From JAVBMU01 sp031552185 (GTDB taxonomy: Bacteria > Actinomycetota > Actinomycetes > Actinomycetales > Cellulomonadaceae), in assembly GCA_031552185.1 (NCBI GenBank), contig JAVBMU010000100.1, forward strand, positions 34,192 to 98,191: a stretch of DNA of 64,000 nucleotides, given 5' to 3'. The translations under genes and the position numbers were made by a program. Every line of letters begins with the position of its first letter. The stretch's first letter is position 1. Below are positions 31,282-38,697 of this stretch, piece after piece. Under the pieces are notes generated by a model. It was given only the letters and a program-made list of their open reading frames with translations. It was not told the origin of the DNA and made no database searches.

Positions 31282-33795
31282 ATGGTCAGGGCAGCCGAGT
31301 CGACCTTGGCGGAAGCGCTCGCCGGCGAGCGTCAGTACCAGATTCCGCTGTTCCAGCGGGCGTACTCATGGGGTAAGGCGGAAATCGACCAATTGTGGGA
31401 CGACGTCGTCGAACTTGGTCGCACACAGCGCGAGGAGCCGGGCGCCACGCACTTCATCGGGTCGCTTGTCGTCGCGCAGTCGCCGGACTCCAAGGCGGTC
31501 GGGCTGTCGAAGCTGCTGGTGGTCGACGGCCAGCAGCGACTGACGGCGCTGACGCTCCTGTTGGCCGCACTGCGAGACCACCTCCTGGCGGCGGGCGAGA
31601 CCGAGCAGGCCGACGGTATTCACGCGAAGTACCTCGTCAACGTACACACGAAAGATCGTCCGACGAAGGTGCTGCCCACCCGGGCAGACCGCGAGTCGTA
31701 CCTCGCGGTGATCAAGCACGCCGCAACCGCCGGCGGGACCGACCGGGTCGGCGAGGCGTACAACCGGTTTCGCGCGCTGATCGCCACGGTCGATGACCAG
31801 GATGATGCCGAGGACCTGGAAACGATCGAGCACGCAGCAGCGTACGGCTTGGCGGTGGTCGTGGTGGAGGCGCAGCACGGCGACAATGCACACCGGATCT
31901 TTGAGTCGCTCAACAACCGCGGACTCCAACTCAACCAGGCCGATCTCTTGAAGAACTACCTCTTCATGCGGCTCGGACGACGGGCCGACGAGATGTACGA
32001 CACGGTGTGGTCGGCGCTCGAACGGACCCTCGACGCCGGCGAACTTGAGCTCCTCTTCTGGCTCGACCTGGTCCAACGGGACGAGCGGGCCAAGCAATCT
32101 GAGACCTACGCCGGGCAGCAGCGGCGCCTCGACAAGCTGCCCCTTGACCAGATCGAAGCCGAGATCCGACGGATCGCCGGCCTCGGGGAATTGCTGGCGA
32201 CCATCCTGCGGCCCGAACGAGAAAGCGATCCGGATATCGGGCTTCACCTGGGGCGCCTCGGCGCCTGGGGAACGACGACGGCCTACCCGGTCGTGCTGCA
32301 GCTTCTCCAGCGGCGCGCCGCGGGCACCGCCACGGGCGCCGAGGTCGCACGCGCGCTGACCTGCCTGGAGTCGTTCTTCATCCGACGCATCCTGATCGGG
32401 CGCGCGACAACGGGCATCAACCGGGCGATGCTTCAGGCGATTCCTGCCATCGCCGACGCACCGGCCGTCGATGTCGCGTTGCGCGACCACCTATCGCGGG
32501 GGCGCAAGTACTTCGCCACCGATGCCCAGCTCCGGGACGTCGTGCGCACGGTCCCGTTCTACTGGCAGGGTCGCTCGCAGCAAAGGAAGCTCGTCCTCCA
32601 GTGGCTCGAGGAGGCGTTCGCCGGGTTGGAGGCAAAGGACACCGGGCCGCTGACGATCGAGCATGTGCTGCCCCAGACGCTCTCCCCCGCCGCTCGGGTC
32701 GAGTTTGCCCGCAGCCTGCCCGACGGCGCCGACGTCGACCAGGAGCACGACCGCCTGATCCACACTCTCGGCAACCTCACTCTGACCGCGTTCAACCCGG
32801 GCCTGAGCAACAAGCCCTTCTCGGCCAAGCGGGAGGCGTTCGAGGCCAGTGGGCTGAGGATGAACCATGACATCGCTAAGAGCGATGTCTGGGGTCCGGA
32901 GCAGATCGACGCGCGCGGCACCCTGCTGGCCGAGCGCGTCATTTCGTTGTGGCCGGGCCCGAACGAGGCGCTGACCGGGCAGCCCAGCCGCGACGGCTCC
33001 CTGCTGCGCGACATTGTCACCTCCGTCGTCGCCCAGATTCCCGCCGGCCGCTGGACCTCATACGGGGAGCTGGCCGTGGCGGTCGGTTCCTATCCCCAGC
33101 CAGTCGCCAACGTCCTGGCAAACAATCCGATCCCCGGAGCCTGGCGAGTCCTACAGACCGAAGGAACCGTCTCACCGGGCTTCTCCTGGCGCAATTCCCC
33201 GGGTCGGACCGACGATCCGCGCGACGTCCTGGCGGCGGAGGGCCTCCGCTTCGAGGAGGGCCGGGCGTCGCAGGACCAGTTCCTCGCCGCTGCCGAACTC
33301 GCGAACCTGGCGGGGTTGGAGGTTGACCCGGAGGAACTGGCGGCCCGCCGCGCGACCAAGGTGCCCTCGGAAAGCCCGCTCCGGGCCCAACGCCTCGAGT
33401 TCTTCACCCAAGTCGCTGCGCGCTGCCGGACCGACGCGCCGCACCTGCCGAAGGCGCCCAAGCCGGGCAGGTCCAACTGGATGTATGTCGGCCTTGGTTC
33501 CGGGCGAGCGTTCCTGTCCGCCACGACGAACACCGAGGGGGGCTTCGTCGCGTGCGAGTTCGTGATCAGGGACGACCATGAGCTGTTCAACCGCATCAGC
33601 AAGGATCGCGAGCGGATCGAGGCCACGATCGGGCAGGAACTACGGTGGTGGCCCGGTGAGGATTACAAGAGCAGCGCTGTGATCGCTCGCCGCGACGGCG
33701 ATTTCCGCGACGCCGCGCAGGCGCCCGAACTCGCCGCGTGGCTCGCGGCGACCGCGGACCGGTTCGCCGAGGTGTTCGGGGCATACCTCACCTGA
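31282..33795 (+). CDS. GmrSD-type (DUF262-DUF1524) protein fused to alkyltransferase-like and DUF4268 domains
   Basis: This 837-residue protein has four modules. DUF262 (about residues 5-235) has YQIPLFQRAYSW, VVDGQQRLTAL and NNRGLQLNQADLLKNYL. DUF1524 (about 370-560) has the His-Asn nuclease pattern TIEHVLPQ, HTLGNLTL, then NKPFSAKREAF. An MGMT/ATL DNA-binding domain (about 572-665) has IPAGRWTSYGELAVAVG, but the acceptor-Cys motif PCHRV is GAWRV here. A C-terminal DUF4268 domain (about 695-836) has RAQRLEFFTQVA and LRWWPGEDYKSS. DUF262-DUF1524 proteins such as GmrSD and BrxU cut modified phage DNA with NTP hydrolysis. The ATL domain may help find alkylated or modified bases. The start follows GGAGG at correct spacing. 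It is single-gene, beside a vapBC pair. Confidence 0.88.
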   Translation: MVRAAESTLAEALAGERQYQIPLFQRAYSWGKAEIDQLWDDVVELGRTQREEPGATHFIGSLVVAQSPDSKAVGLSKLLVVDGQQRLTALTLLLAALRDHLLAAGETEQADGIHAKYLVNVHTKDRPTKVLPTRADRESYLAVIKHAATAGGTDRVGEAYNRFRALIATVDDQDDAEDLETIEHAAAYGLAVVVVEAQHGDNAHRIFESLNNRGLQLNQADLLKNYLFMRLGRRADEMYDTVWSALERTLDAGELELLFWLDLVQRDERAKQSETYAGQQRRLDKLPLDQIEAEIRRIAGLGELLATILRPERESDPDIGLHLGRLGAWGTTTAYPVVLQLLQRRAAGTATGAEVARALTCLESFFIRRILIGRATTGINRAMLQAIPAIADAPAVDVALRDHLSRGRKYFATDAQLRDVVRTVPFYWQGRSQQRKLVLQWLEEAFAGLEAKDTGPLTIEHVLPQTLSPAARVEFARSLPDGADVDQEHDRLIHTLGNLTLTAFNPGLSNKPFSAKREAFEASGLRMNHDIAKSDVWGPEQIDARGTLLAERVISLWPGPNEALTGQPSRDGSLLRDIVTSVVAQIPAGRWTSYGELAVAVGSYPQPVANVLANNPIPGAWRVLQTEGTVSPGFSWRNSPGRTDDPRDVLAAEGLRFEEGRASQDQFLAAAELANLAGLEVDPEELAARRATKVPSESPLRAQRLEFFTQVAARCRTDAPHLPKAPKPGRSNWMYVGLGSGRAFLSATTNTEGGFVACEFVIRDDHELFNRISKDRERIEATIGQELRWWPGEDYKSSAVIARRDGDFRDAAQAPELAAWLAATADRFAEVFGAYLT

Positions 33796-33898
33796 CGCGG
33801 CTTCGACGCCACGTCCGGGCGGTAGATGAGGGAATCGTCCGACGACGGCCGGCGCGGCGGTTCGGTGTCGGCCGGCACATCCTCGTGCCGCCCAGCGG

Positions 33899-34336
33899 TC
33901 ATGCGCGGCGCAACTCCTGGGCAAGCATCACGAGGATACCGCTGGGGCCGCGCACGTACGTGAGCTTGTAGCTGTCCTCGTAGGTGGCGACGCCCCGCAG
34001 CGGATGGCATCCGTGCCGGGCGGCAACCGTCAACGCCCCATCGAGATCATCGACCGAGAAGGCAACCCGATGCATACCGATCTCGTGTGGTCGGGTGGGT
34101 TCCGTCTCGATCGCGTCGGGATGGATGTACTCGAACAGCTCGAGTTGACCCTGACCATCGGGCGTTTCGAGCAACGCGATGCGGGCGTGGTTGCCGTCCA
34201 GGCCAACTGCCGTCTCCGCCCACTCACCGCTGACCTCGGCGCGGCCCTGTACCGTCAGCCCGAGGTCCGTGAAGAACGCGATCGCCTCGTCGAGGTCGCG
34301 GACAGCAATGCCGACGTTCTCGAGTCTGATGGGCAC
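33899..34336 (-). CDS. VOC/glyoxalase-family protein
   Basis: This 145-residue protein is of the vicinal-oxygen-chelate fold: VGIAVRDLDEAIAFFTDLGL (residues 8-27), then RIALLETPDGQGQLELFEY with a metal-ligand Glu, HRVAFSVDDLDGAL and a final GPSGILVMLAQ. Members include lyases, dioxygenases and resistance proteins; the substrate is open. The GTG at 34336 is chosen because TACACT lies six bases upstream and the protein then starts with the fold. It is divergent from the vapBC pair at 34430. Confidence 0.87.
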   Translation of the reverse strand: MPIRLENVGIAVRDLDEAIAFFTDLGLTVQGRAEVSGEWAETAVGLDGNHARIALLETPDGQGQLELFEYIHPDAIETEPTRPHEIGMHRVAFSVDDLDGALTVAARHGCHPLRGVATYEDSYKLTYVRGPSGILVMLAQELRRA

Positions 34337-34342
34337 CCGTGG

Positions 34343-34348
34343 AGTGTA
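34343..34348 (-). promoter_or_regulatory. -10 element of the VOC gene (leaderless)
   Basis: TACACT on the minus strand, six bases before the GTG at 34336. Confidence 0.5.
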
Positions 34349-34380
34349 TCGACCTGCCCGCGGCCGGGCCGGCCGCATCG

Positions 34381-34425
34381 TGATATCATCCGCTTGATAA
34401 CGTGAACGGATCGGCGCAGGAGGTG
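34381..34425 (+). promoter_or_regulatory. Control region and ribosome site of the FitAB-like operon
   Basis: A perfect TGATATCA palindrome (34381-34388) is followed by a related TTGATAAC (34394-34401), a likely antitoxin-binding area. AGGAGGTG (34418-34425) is a full ribosome-binding site five bases before the ATG. This is one of the few strong ones in the accessory region. Confidence 0.5.
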
Positions 34426-34429
34426 CCAG

Positions 34430-34663
34430 ATGAGTGAGCAACTGCTGATCCGGAACCTCTCTGCCGGGACGAAAGCCCGGCTTCGCCGGCGCGCCCAGCG
34501 CAACCACAGCTCGATGGAGGCTGAGGCTCGCGCCGCACTCGAGCGGGATCTGGCCACCGAACCGCTGACGCTCGCCGAGCGGCTGGCAGACAATCGACCC
34601 GAGGCCGACTTCGACTGGGAACCCGATCGCACGCCCATGGTGTCCCGACCGGTCGAATTCTGA
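34430..34663 (+). CDS. vapB: FitA/VapB-type ribbon-helix-helix antitoxin
   Basis: This 77-residue protein has an N-terminal ribbon-helix-helix (LLIRNLSAGTKARLRRRAQR, then SSMEAEARAALERDL) of the FitA/Arc type. A short acidic/aromatic tail (DFDWEPDRTPM) should enter the toxin active site. Its stop and the toxin start share one base (TGATG). It forms a complete toxin-antitoxin pair. Confidence 0.9.
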   Translation: MSEQLLIRNLSAGTKARLRRRAQRNHSSMEAEARAALERDLATEPLTLAERLADNRPEADFDWEPDRTPMVSRPVEF

Positions 34664-35079
34664 TGTACCTGCTCGACACGAACATCATTTCCGCCGCGCG
34701 GCTCCCCCACCGAAACCCCGCAGTATCCCGATGGATGCGCACCGTCCCGGACGGCGACCTGTTCACCGCGGCGCTCGTGCTCGGTGAGATTGAGCAAGGC
34801 ATCCGCCGCCGAGAACGGTCCGACGCCGGCCAGGGCGCAATTCTGCGCGAGTGGTTCGAGACGAAGGTCGTCCCCGACTTCGGCGATGCCACCCGAGCAC
34901 TGGCCTTCGACTACCGCGCCGCGCGGGTCTACGGACGCTACCCCGTCCCGGAGAACGCCCCCTCGGACGACGCCCACATCGCCGCCGTCGCGGATTCGAA
35001 CGGCCTCATCGTCGCCACCCGGAACGTCAGGCACTTCGAACCGCTCGGCGTACGGACGATCAACCCCTTCGAGTTCTGA
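34663..35079 (+). CDS. vapC: PIN-domain toxin ribonuclease (FitB/VapC-like)
   Basis: This is a 138-residue PIN protein with acidic residues in YLLDTNIISA (Asp5), LVLGEIEQGI (Glu about 42), SDDAHIAAVAD (Asp about 102) and the ATRNVRHFEPLGV end typical of FitB/VapC. Translation is coupled to the antitoxin through TGATG. It is the third PIN toxin in 11.5 kb, and its sequence is clearly different from the other two, so they are not recent duplicates. Confidence 0.92.
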   Translation: MYLLDTNIISAARLPHRNPAVSRWMRTVPDGDLFTAALVLGEIEQGIRRRERSDAGQGAILREWFETKVVPDFGDATRALAFDYRAARVYGRYPVPENAPSDDAHIAAVADSNGLIVATRNVRHFEPLGVRTINPFEF

Positions 35080-35194
35080 CCCGACGAGGAGGGTCCCCCG
35101 GCGTCCGGGCGAGCGATGATGGCGAGGCACTGGCCATCGTGGAGATCGCCGAACGCGTCCTGGACACGATGTCCGTCCACCAGCCACGTCCGCT

Positions 35195-35644
35195 TCAGAC
35201 GTTGAACCCCAGCATCCGCAGCTGATCCCGCCCGTCGTCGGTGATCCGCTCCGGCCCCCACGGCGGCATCCAGACCCAGTTGATCCGGAAGCCGTCCACG
35301 ATGCCGTCCAGCGCCTGGCCGGCCTGGTCTTCGATGACGTCGGTCAGCGGGCACGCGGCCGAGGTGAGGGTCATGTCGATGACGGCAAGCTGGTTCTCGT
35401 CAACGTGCACCCCGTAGACGAGCCCCAGGTCGACGACGTTGATCCCGAGTTCCGGGTCGATGACGTCCCGCAGGGCCTCCTCGACATCGGCGGCACTCGC
35501 CGGCAGCGGCGCGGTCTCGGCGGCGGCAGCCGTCGAAGCGACCTCAACGTTCAGCCCGGCCTCCGCGGTCAGCCCGGCCTCCGCGGTCACCCCGGCCTCC
35601 GCGCTCACCCCCGCCTCCGTGGTCGGCGTCGTCTCGGTGGTCAT
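35195..35644 (-). CDS. sufT: SufT/MIP18-family iron-sulfur assembly protein
   Basis: This 149-residue protein belongs to the PaaD/MIP18 (DUF59) family, an auxiliary factor for Fe-S cluster delivery. The domain starts near residue 45 (VEEALRDVIDPELGINVVDLG) and holds the conserved Cys in TSAACPLT. The first 40 residues are a low-complexity tail with repeated EAGxTA units encoded by an 18-bp tandem repeat. The ATG overlaps the sufU stop (ATGA). It is the last gene of the Suf operon. Confidence 0.9.
   Translation of the reverse strand: MTTETTPTTEAGVSAEAGVTAEAGLTAEAGLNVEVASTAAAAETAPLPASAADVEEALRDVIDPELGINVVDLGLVYGVHVDENQLAVIDMTLTSAACPLTDVIEDQAGQALDGIVDGFRINWVWMPPWGPERITDDGRDQLRMLGFNV
35555..35626 (-). 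repeat. 18-bp tandem repeat inside sufT
   Basis: About four 18-base units of the kind GGCCTCCGCGGTCAGCCC run through this stretch, encoding the repeated hexapeptide T/S-A-E-A-G-x near the N-terminus of SufT. Exact unit borders are approximate. The copies are in frame, so copy-number change would not break the gene. Confidence 0.65.
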
Positions 35645-36204
35645 AGCTCCTCCGTAGGGTCGGTCAGGTCCCGGCTCTGCGCGCCGGCGGTGACGAGCGC
35701 ATCGCGCAGCGCCGCCCAGCCGAGCAGCGCGCACTTAATCCGGGCGGGGTATTTCGACACTCCGGTGAACGCGGCCGCGTCCCCCAATTCGTCCTCGGCG
35801 GCCTCGTCGAGACCGGCGCCGCGGGTGCGCATGAGTTCGCGGAACAGGGCGCCGAGCGTCTCGGCCTCCGCGGCGGACCGGCCGGTCACCAGGTCCGTGA
35901 GCACGGAGATGGACGCCTGGGAGATGGTGCAGCCCTGCCCGTCCCAGCTCACCCGGGCCACCCGCGACGATCCCGCCGCCGCGCCGCCGGCGCCACCACC
36001 CGCCCCCGCACCACCGGAGTCACCATCCGCACCAACCCCGTCCGCGAGTTCGACGCGCAGGGTCACCTCGTCCCCGCAGCTCGGGTTCACCTGGTGGGAT
36101 TGCCCGACGACGGCGCCCGCCCCGGCGTCGATCAGTCCCCGCCCGTGCGGGGACTTGGCATGGTCCAGAATGACCTGTTGATACAACTGCTCAAGCTCGT
36201 TCAC
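35641..36204 (-). CDS. sufU: SufU zinc-dependent sulfurtransferase/scaffold
   Basis: This is a 187-residue IscU-fold protein that takes sulfur from SufS. The zinc-site cysteines are in NPSCGDE (about residue 41), GQGCTISQA (about 94) and IKCALLGW (about 164). A Gly/Ala-rich insertion (about 52-78) lies between the first and second Cys segments, so it is longer than the usual 145-155. The GTG at 36204 follows AGAGGACGGGC and gives the normal N-terminus NELEQLYQQVILDH. It overlaps sufT. Confidence 0.93.
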   Translation of the reverse strand: MNELEQLYQQVILDHAKSPHGRGLIDAGAGAVVGQSHQVNPSCGDEVTLRVELADGVGADGDSGGAGAGGGAGGAAAGSSRVARVSWDGQGCTISQASISVLTDLVTGRSAAEAETLGALFRELMRTRGAGLDEAAEDELGDAAAFTGVSKYPARIKCALLGWAALRDALVTAGAQSRDLTDPTEEL

Positions 36205-36235
36205 GCCCGTCCTCTCGTCCCCGCCCTCGGTCCGC

Positions 36236-37525
36236 TCAGTCCACCGCAAAGAAGGCCCGCACCCCGGCCAGCGCCTCGGTGAAGGCGTCGATCTCGGCGG
36301 ACGTCGTGTAGATCGATGCGGACGCCCGCGCCGTCGCCGCGAGGCCGAACCGCCGGTGCAGCGGCTGCGCACAATGGTGCCCGACCCGCACGGCGATCCC
36401 GGCGTCGTCGAGCACCTGCCCGACGTCGTGGGCGTGCACGCCGTCCACCACGAAGGAGACCAGGGCGAGGCGGTCGGTCGGCTCTGCCGGACCGATGATC
36501 CGCACCCCCGGCAGCTCCGCGATCCGCAGCAGTTCGCGGGTCAACTCGGCCTCGTGGGCGGCGACGGCCGCCATGCCGAGTTCGTCGAGGTACCCGGCCG
36601 CGGCGGCGAAGCCGATCACCTGGGCGACCATCTGCGTCCCGGCCTCGAACCGCTGCGGCGGCGGCATGTAGGTGGAACCGGACATGGTGACGGTCTCGAT
36701 CATCGAGCCGCCGGTGGTGACGGGCGGCAGCGCCTCGAGCAGTTGCCGCCGCCCCCACAGCGCCCCGACTCCCGTCGGCCCCAGCATCTTGTGCGCCGAG
36801 AAGACGGCGAAGTCCACGCCGAGGGCGGGCAGGTCCACCGGCAGGTGCGGCACGGACTGGCAGGCGTCCAACACGGTCAGCGCGCCGACGGCCTTGGCCC
36901 GCGCCACGATCTCGGTGACCGGCGCAATCGCCCCCGTGACGTTGGAGGCGTGTCCGAAGGCGACCAGCCGGGTCCGCTCGCCGATGATGCCGTCGTCGAG
37001 CCGCAACCGGCCGTCGTCGTCGACCCCGAACCAGCGCAGGACGGCGCCGGTGCGGGCGGCCAGTTCCTGCCAGGGCACCAGGTTGGCGTGGTGCTCGGCC
37101 TCGGTGACCACGATCTCGTCGCCGGGGGCGAGGGCGAACTGCCGGGCCGCGGCACCGCCGCGGCCGGCGGTCGCGTTGGAGATGCCATAGGCGATGAGGT
37201 TGATCGCCGCGGTCGCGCCCGGGGTCCAGACCAACTCCCCCGGCCGGGCACCGACGAACGCCGCGACCCGCGCCCGGGCCTCCTCGAAGGCCTCGGTCGC
37301 CTCCTCGGCGAGTTGGTGCGCGCCGCGGTGCACCGCGGCGTTGCGCCGGGTGTAGAAGTCCAGCTCGGCGTCGATCACCACCTGCGGTTTCTGCGCGGTG
37401 GCGCCCGAGTCGAGATACACCAGCGACCGTCCCCCGCGCACCGTCCGCCCGAGCAACGGAAAATCGGCCCGCACGGCGGTGAGCTCCGCCGGGCTCAGCA
37501 CCCCCGCCCGCTCGATCGTGGTCAT
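36236..37525 (-). CDS. sufS: Cysteine desulfurase
   Basis: This 429-residue PLP enzyme removes sulfur from cysteine for cluster building. It has the PLP-binding Lys in FSAHKMLGPTGVGAL (about residue 238) and the active-site Cys in VRVGHHCAQPLHRRF (about 385) within the SufS-type short loop, plus TEAEHHANLVPW. An AGAGGAC site precedes the ATG at 37525. It is followed closely by its partner sufU and preceded by sufC (10-base gap). Confidence 0.95.
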   Translation of the reverse strand: MTTIERAGVLSPAELTAVRADFPLLGRTVRGGRSLVYLDSGATAQKPQVVIDAELDFYTRRNAAVHRGAHQLAEEATEAFEEARARVAAFVGARPGELVWTPGATAAINLIAYGISNATAGRGGAAARQFALAPGDEIVVTEAEHHANLVPWQELAARTGAVLRWFGVDDDGRLRLDDGIIGERTRLVAFGHASNVTGAIAPVTEIVARAKAVGALTVLDACQSVPHLPVDLPALGVDFAVFSAHKMLGPTGVGALWGRRQLLEALPPVTTGGSMIETVTMSGSTYMPPPQRFEAGTQMVAQVIGFAAAAGYLDELGMAAVAAHEAELTRELLRIAELPGVRIIGPAEPTDRLALVSFVVDGVHAHDVGQVLDDAGIAVRVGHHCAQPLHRRFGLAATARASASIYTTSAEIDAFTEALAGVRAFFAVD

Positions 37526-37535
37526 GTCAGTCCTC

Positions 37536-38300
37536 TCACGCCCCCGCAGCCGCCGAAACGTACCGGTCGTAGCCCTCGTCCTCGAGGCGGTCGGCCAACT
37601 CGGGGCCGCCCTCCTCGGCGATCCGCCCATCCACGAAGACGTGGACGAAGTCGGGCTTGATGTAACGCAGGATCCGGGTGTAGTGCGTGATGAGCAGGAT
37701 GCCGGCGTCGGTGGTCTCGTGGACGCGGTTCACGCCCTCCGAGACGACCCGCAGCGCGTCGACGTCGAGGCCGGAATCGGTCTCGTCGAGGATCGCGAAC
37801 TTTGGTTTGAGCAGTTCCATCTGCAGGATCTCATGGCGCTTCTTCTCGCCGCCGCTGAAGCCCTCGTTGACGGACCGGGCCGCGAAGGAGTCGTCGATGC
37901 GCAGCCGCTCCATCGCCGACTTGACTTCCTTGCCCCAGGACCGCAGCGGCGGCGCCTGGCCGTCGATCGCGGTCTTCGCGGTGCGCAGGAAGTTCGCGAC
38001 GGACACGCCGGGCACCTCGACCGGGTACTGCATGGCCAGGAACATACCCGCGCGGGCCCGCTCGTCCGCGGTCATGGCCAGCACGTCCGCGCCGTCCATG
38101 GTGACGGTGCCCGCGGTGATCTCGTACTTCGGGTGGCCGGCCAGGGAGTAGGCGAGGGTGGATTTGCCGGAGCCGTTCGGGCCCATGATGGCGTGGACCT
38201 CGCCGCTCGACACGCTCAGGTCGACGCCGCGCAGGATCGCCTTGGGGCCTTCCTTGGTCTCGACGCTGACGTGCAGGTCGCGGATCTCGAGAGTGGACAT
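37536..38300 (-). CDS. sufC: Fe-S assembly ATPase SufC
   Basis: This is a 254-residue ABC-type ATPase with Walker A GPNGSGKSTL (about residues 39-48), the SufC-specific signature FSGGEKKRHEILQ (about 148-160) and Walker B AILDETDSGLDVDAL. It drives the SufBCD scaffold complex in the cytoplasm and is not a transporter. It lies 61 bases after the Rieske gene and just before sufS. The gene is full length. Confidence 0.96.
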   Translation of the reverse strand: MSTLEIRDLHVSVETKEGPKAILRGVDLSVSSGEVHAIMGPNGSGKSTLAYSLAGHPKYEITAGTVTMDGADVLAMTADERARAGMFLAMQYPVEVPGVSVANFLRTAKTAIDGQAPPLRSWGKEVKSAMERLRIDDSFAARSVNEGFSGGEKKRHEILQMELLKPKFAILDETDSGLDVDALRVVSEGVNRVHETTDAGILLITHYTRILRYIKPDFVHVFVDGRIAEEGGPELADRLEDEGYDRYVSAAAGA

Positions 38301-38361
38301 GTGCTGGTCTTCTCCAGTGCTTCGGGTCGGGGCGGCGGGGCGCGAGGCGCCCCGGGCGGGG

Positions 38362-38697
38362 TCAGGAGGGCAGGTCGACGTCGACGAGCACGCGCTCGCC
38401 GTCGATGGTCACCGGGTAGACGGCGACCGGCCGGGTGGCGGGCAGCGCGATCGGCTTGCCGGTGCGCAGGTCGAATTGCGAGCCGTGCAGCCAGCATTCG
38501 ATGAGGCAGCCGTCGACCTCGCCGTCGGAGAGCGAGACCTGGCCGTGGGAGCAGATGTCGGACAGGGCGTGCCAGTCGCCGGCACCGTCGCGCACGACGG
38601 CGACCTCGACGACGGCGCCGTCGACGCCGTCAAGTTCGACCCGCAGCGCCTCCTCGGGCGCGAGGTCGTCGGTCATGCAGACGAGTTGGGCCGTCAC
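38362..38697 (-). CDS. Rieske-type ferredoxin in the Suf operon
   Basis: This 111-residue protein has a 2Fe-2S Rieske site: ICSHGQ (Cys about 49, His about 51) and CWLHGSQFDLRTG (Cys about 68, His about 71). It has the single-domain form of the dioxygenase-type ferredoxins. The GTG overlaps the sufD stop (GTGA), and sufC follows. In actinobacteria such a gene often sits between sufD and sufC; it may supply electrons for cluster assembly. Confidence 0.93.
   Translation of the reverse strand: MTAQLVCMTDDLAPEEALRVELDGVDGAVVEVAVVRDGAGDWHALSDICSHGQVSLSDGEVDGCLIECWLHGSQFDLRTGKPIALPATRPVAVYPVTIDGERVLVDVDLPS

Noticed and set aside
35080..35194. Possible small gene between the FitB-like toxin and sufT
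   Set aside because: Open frames exist on both strands but are short, without a ribosome site or recognisable similarity; nothing can be supported in these 115 bases.
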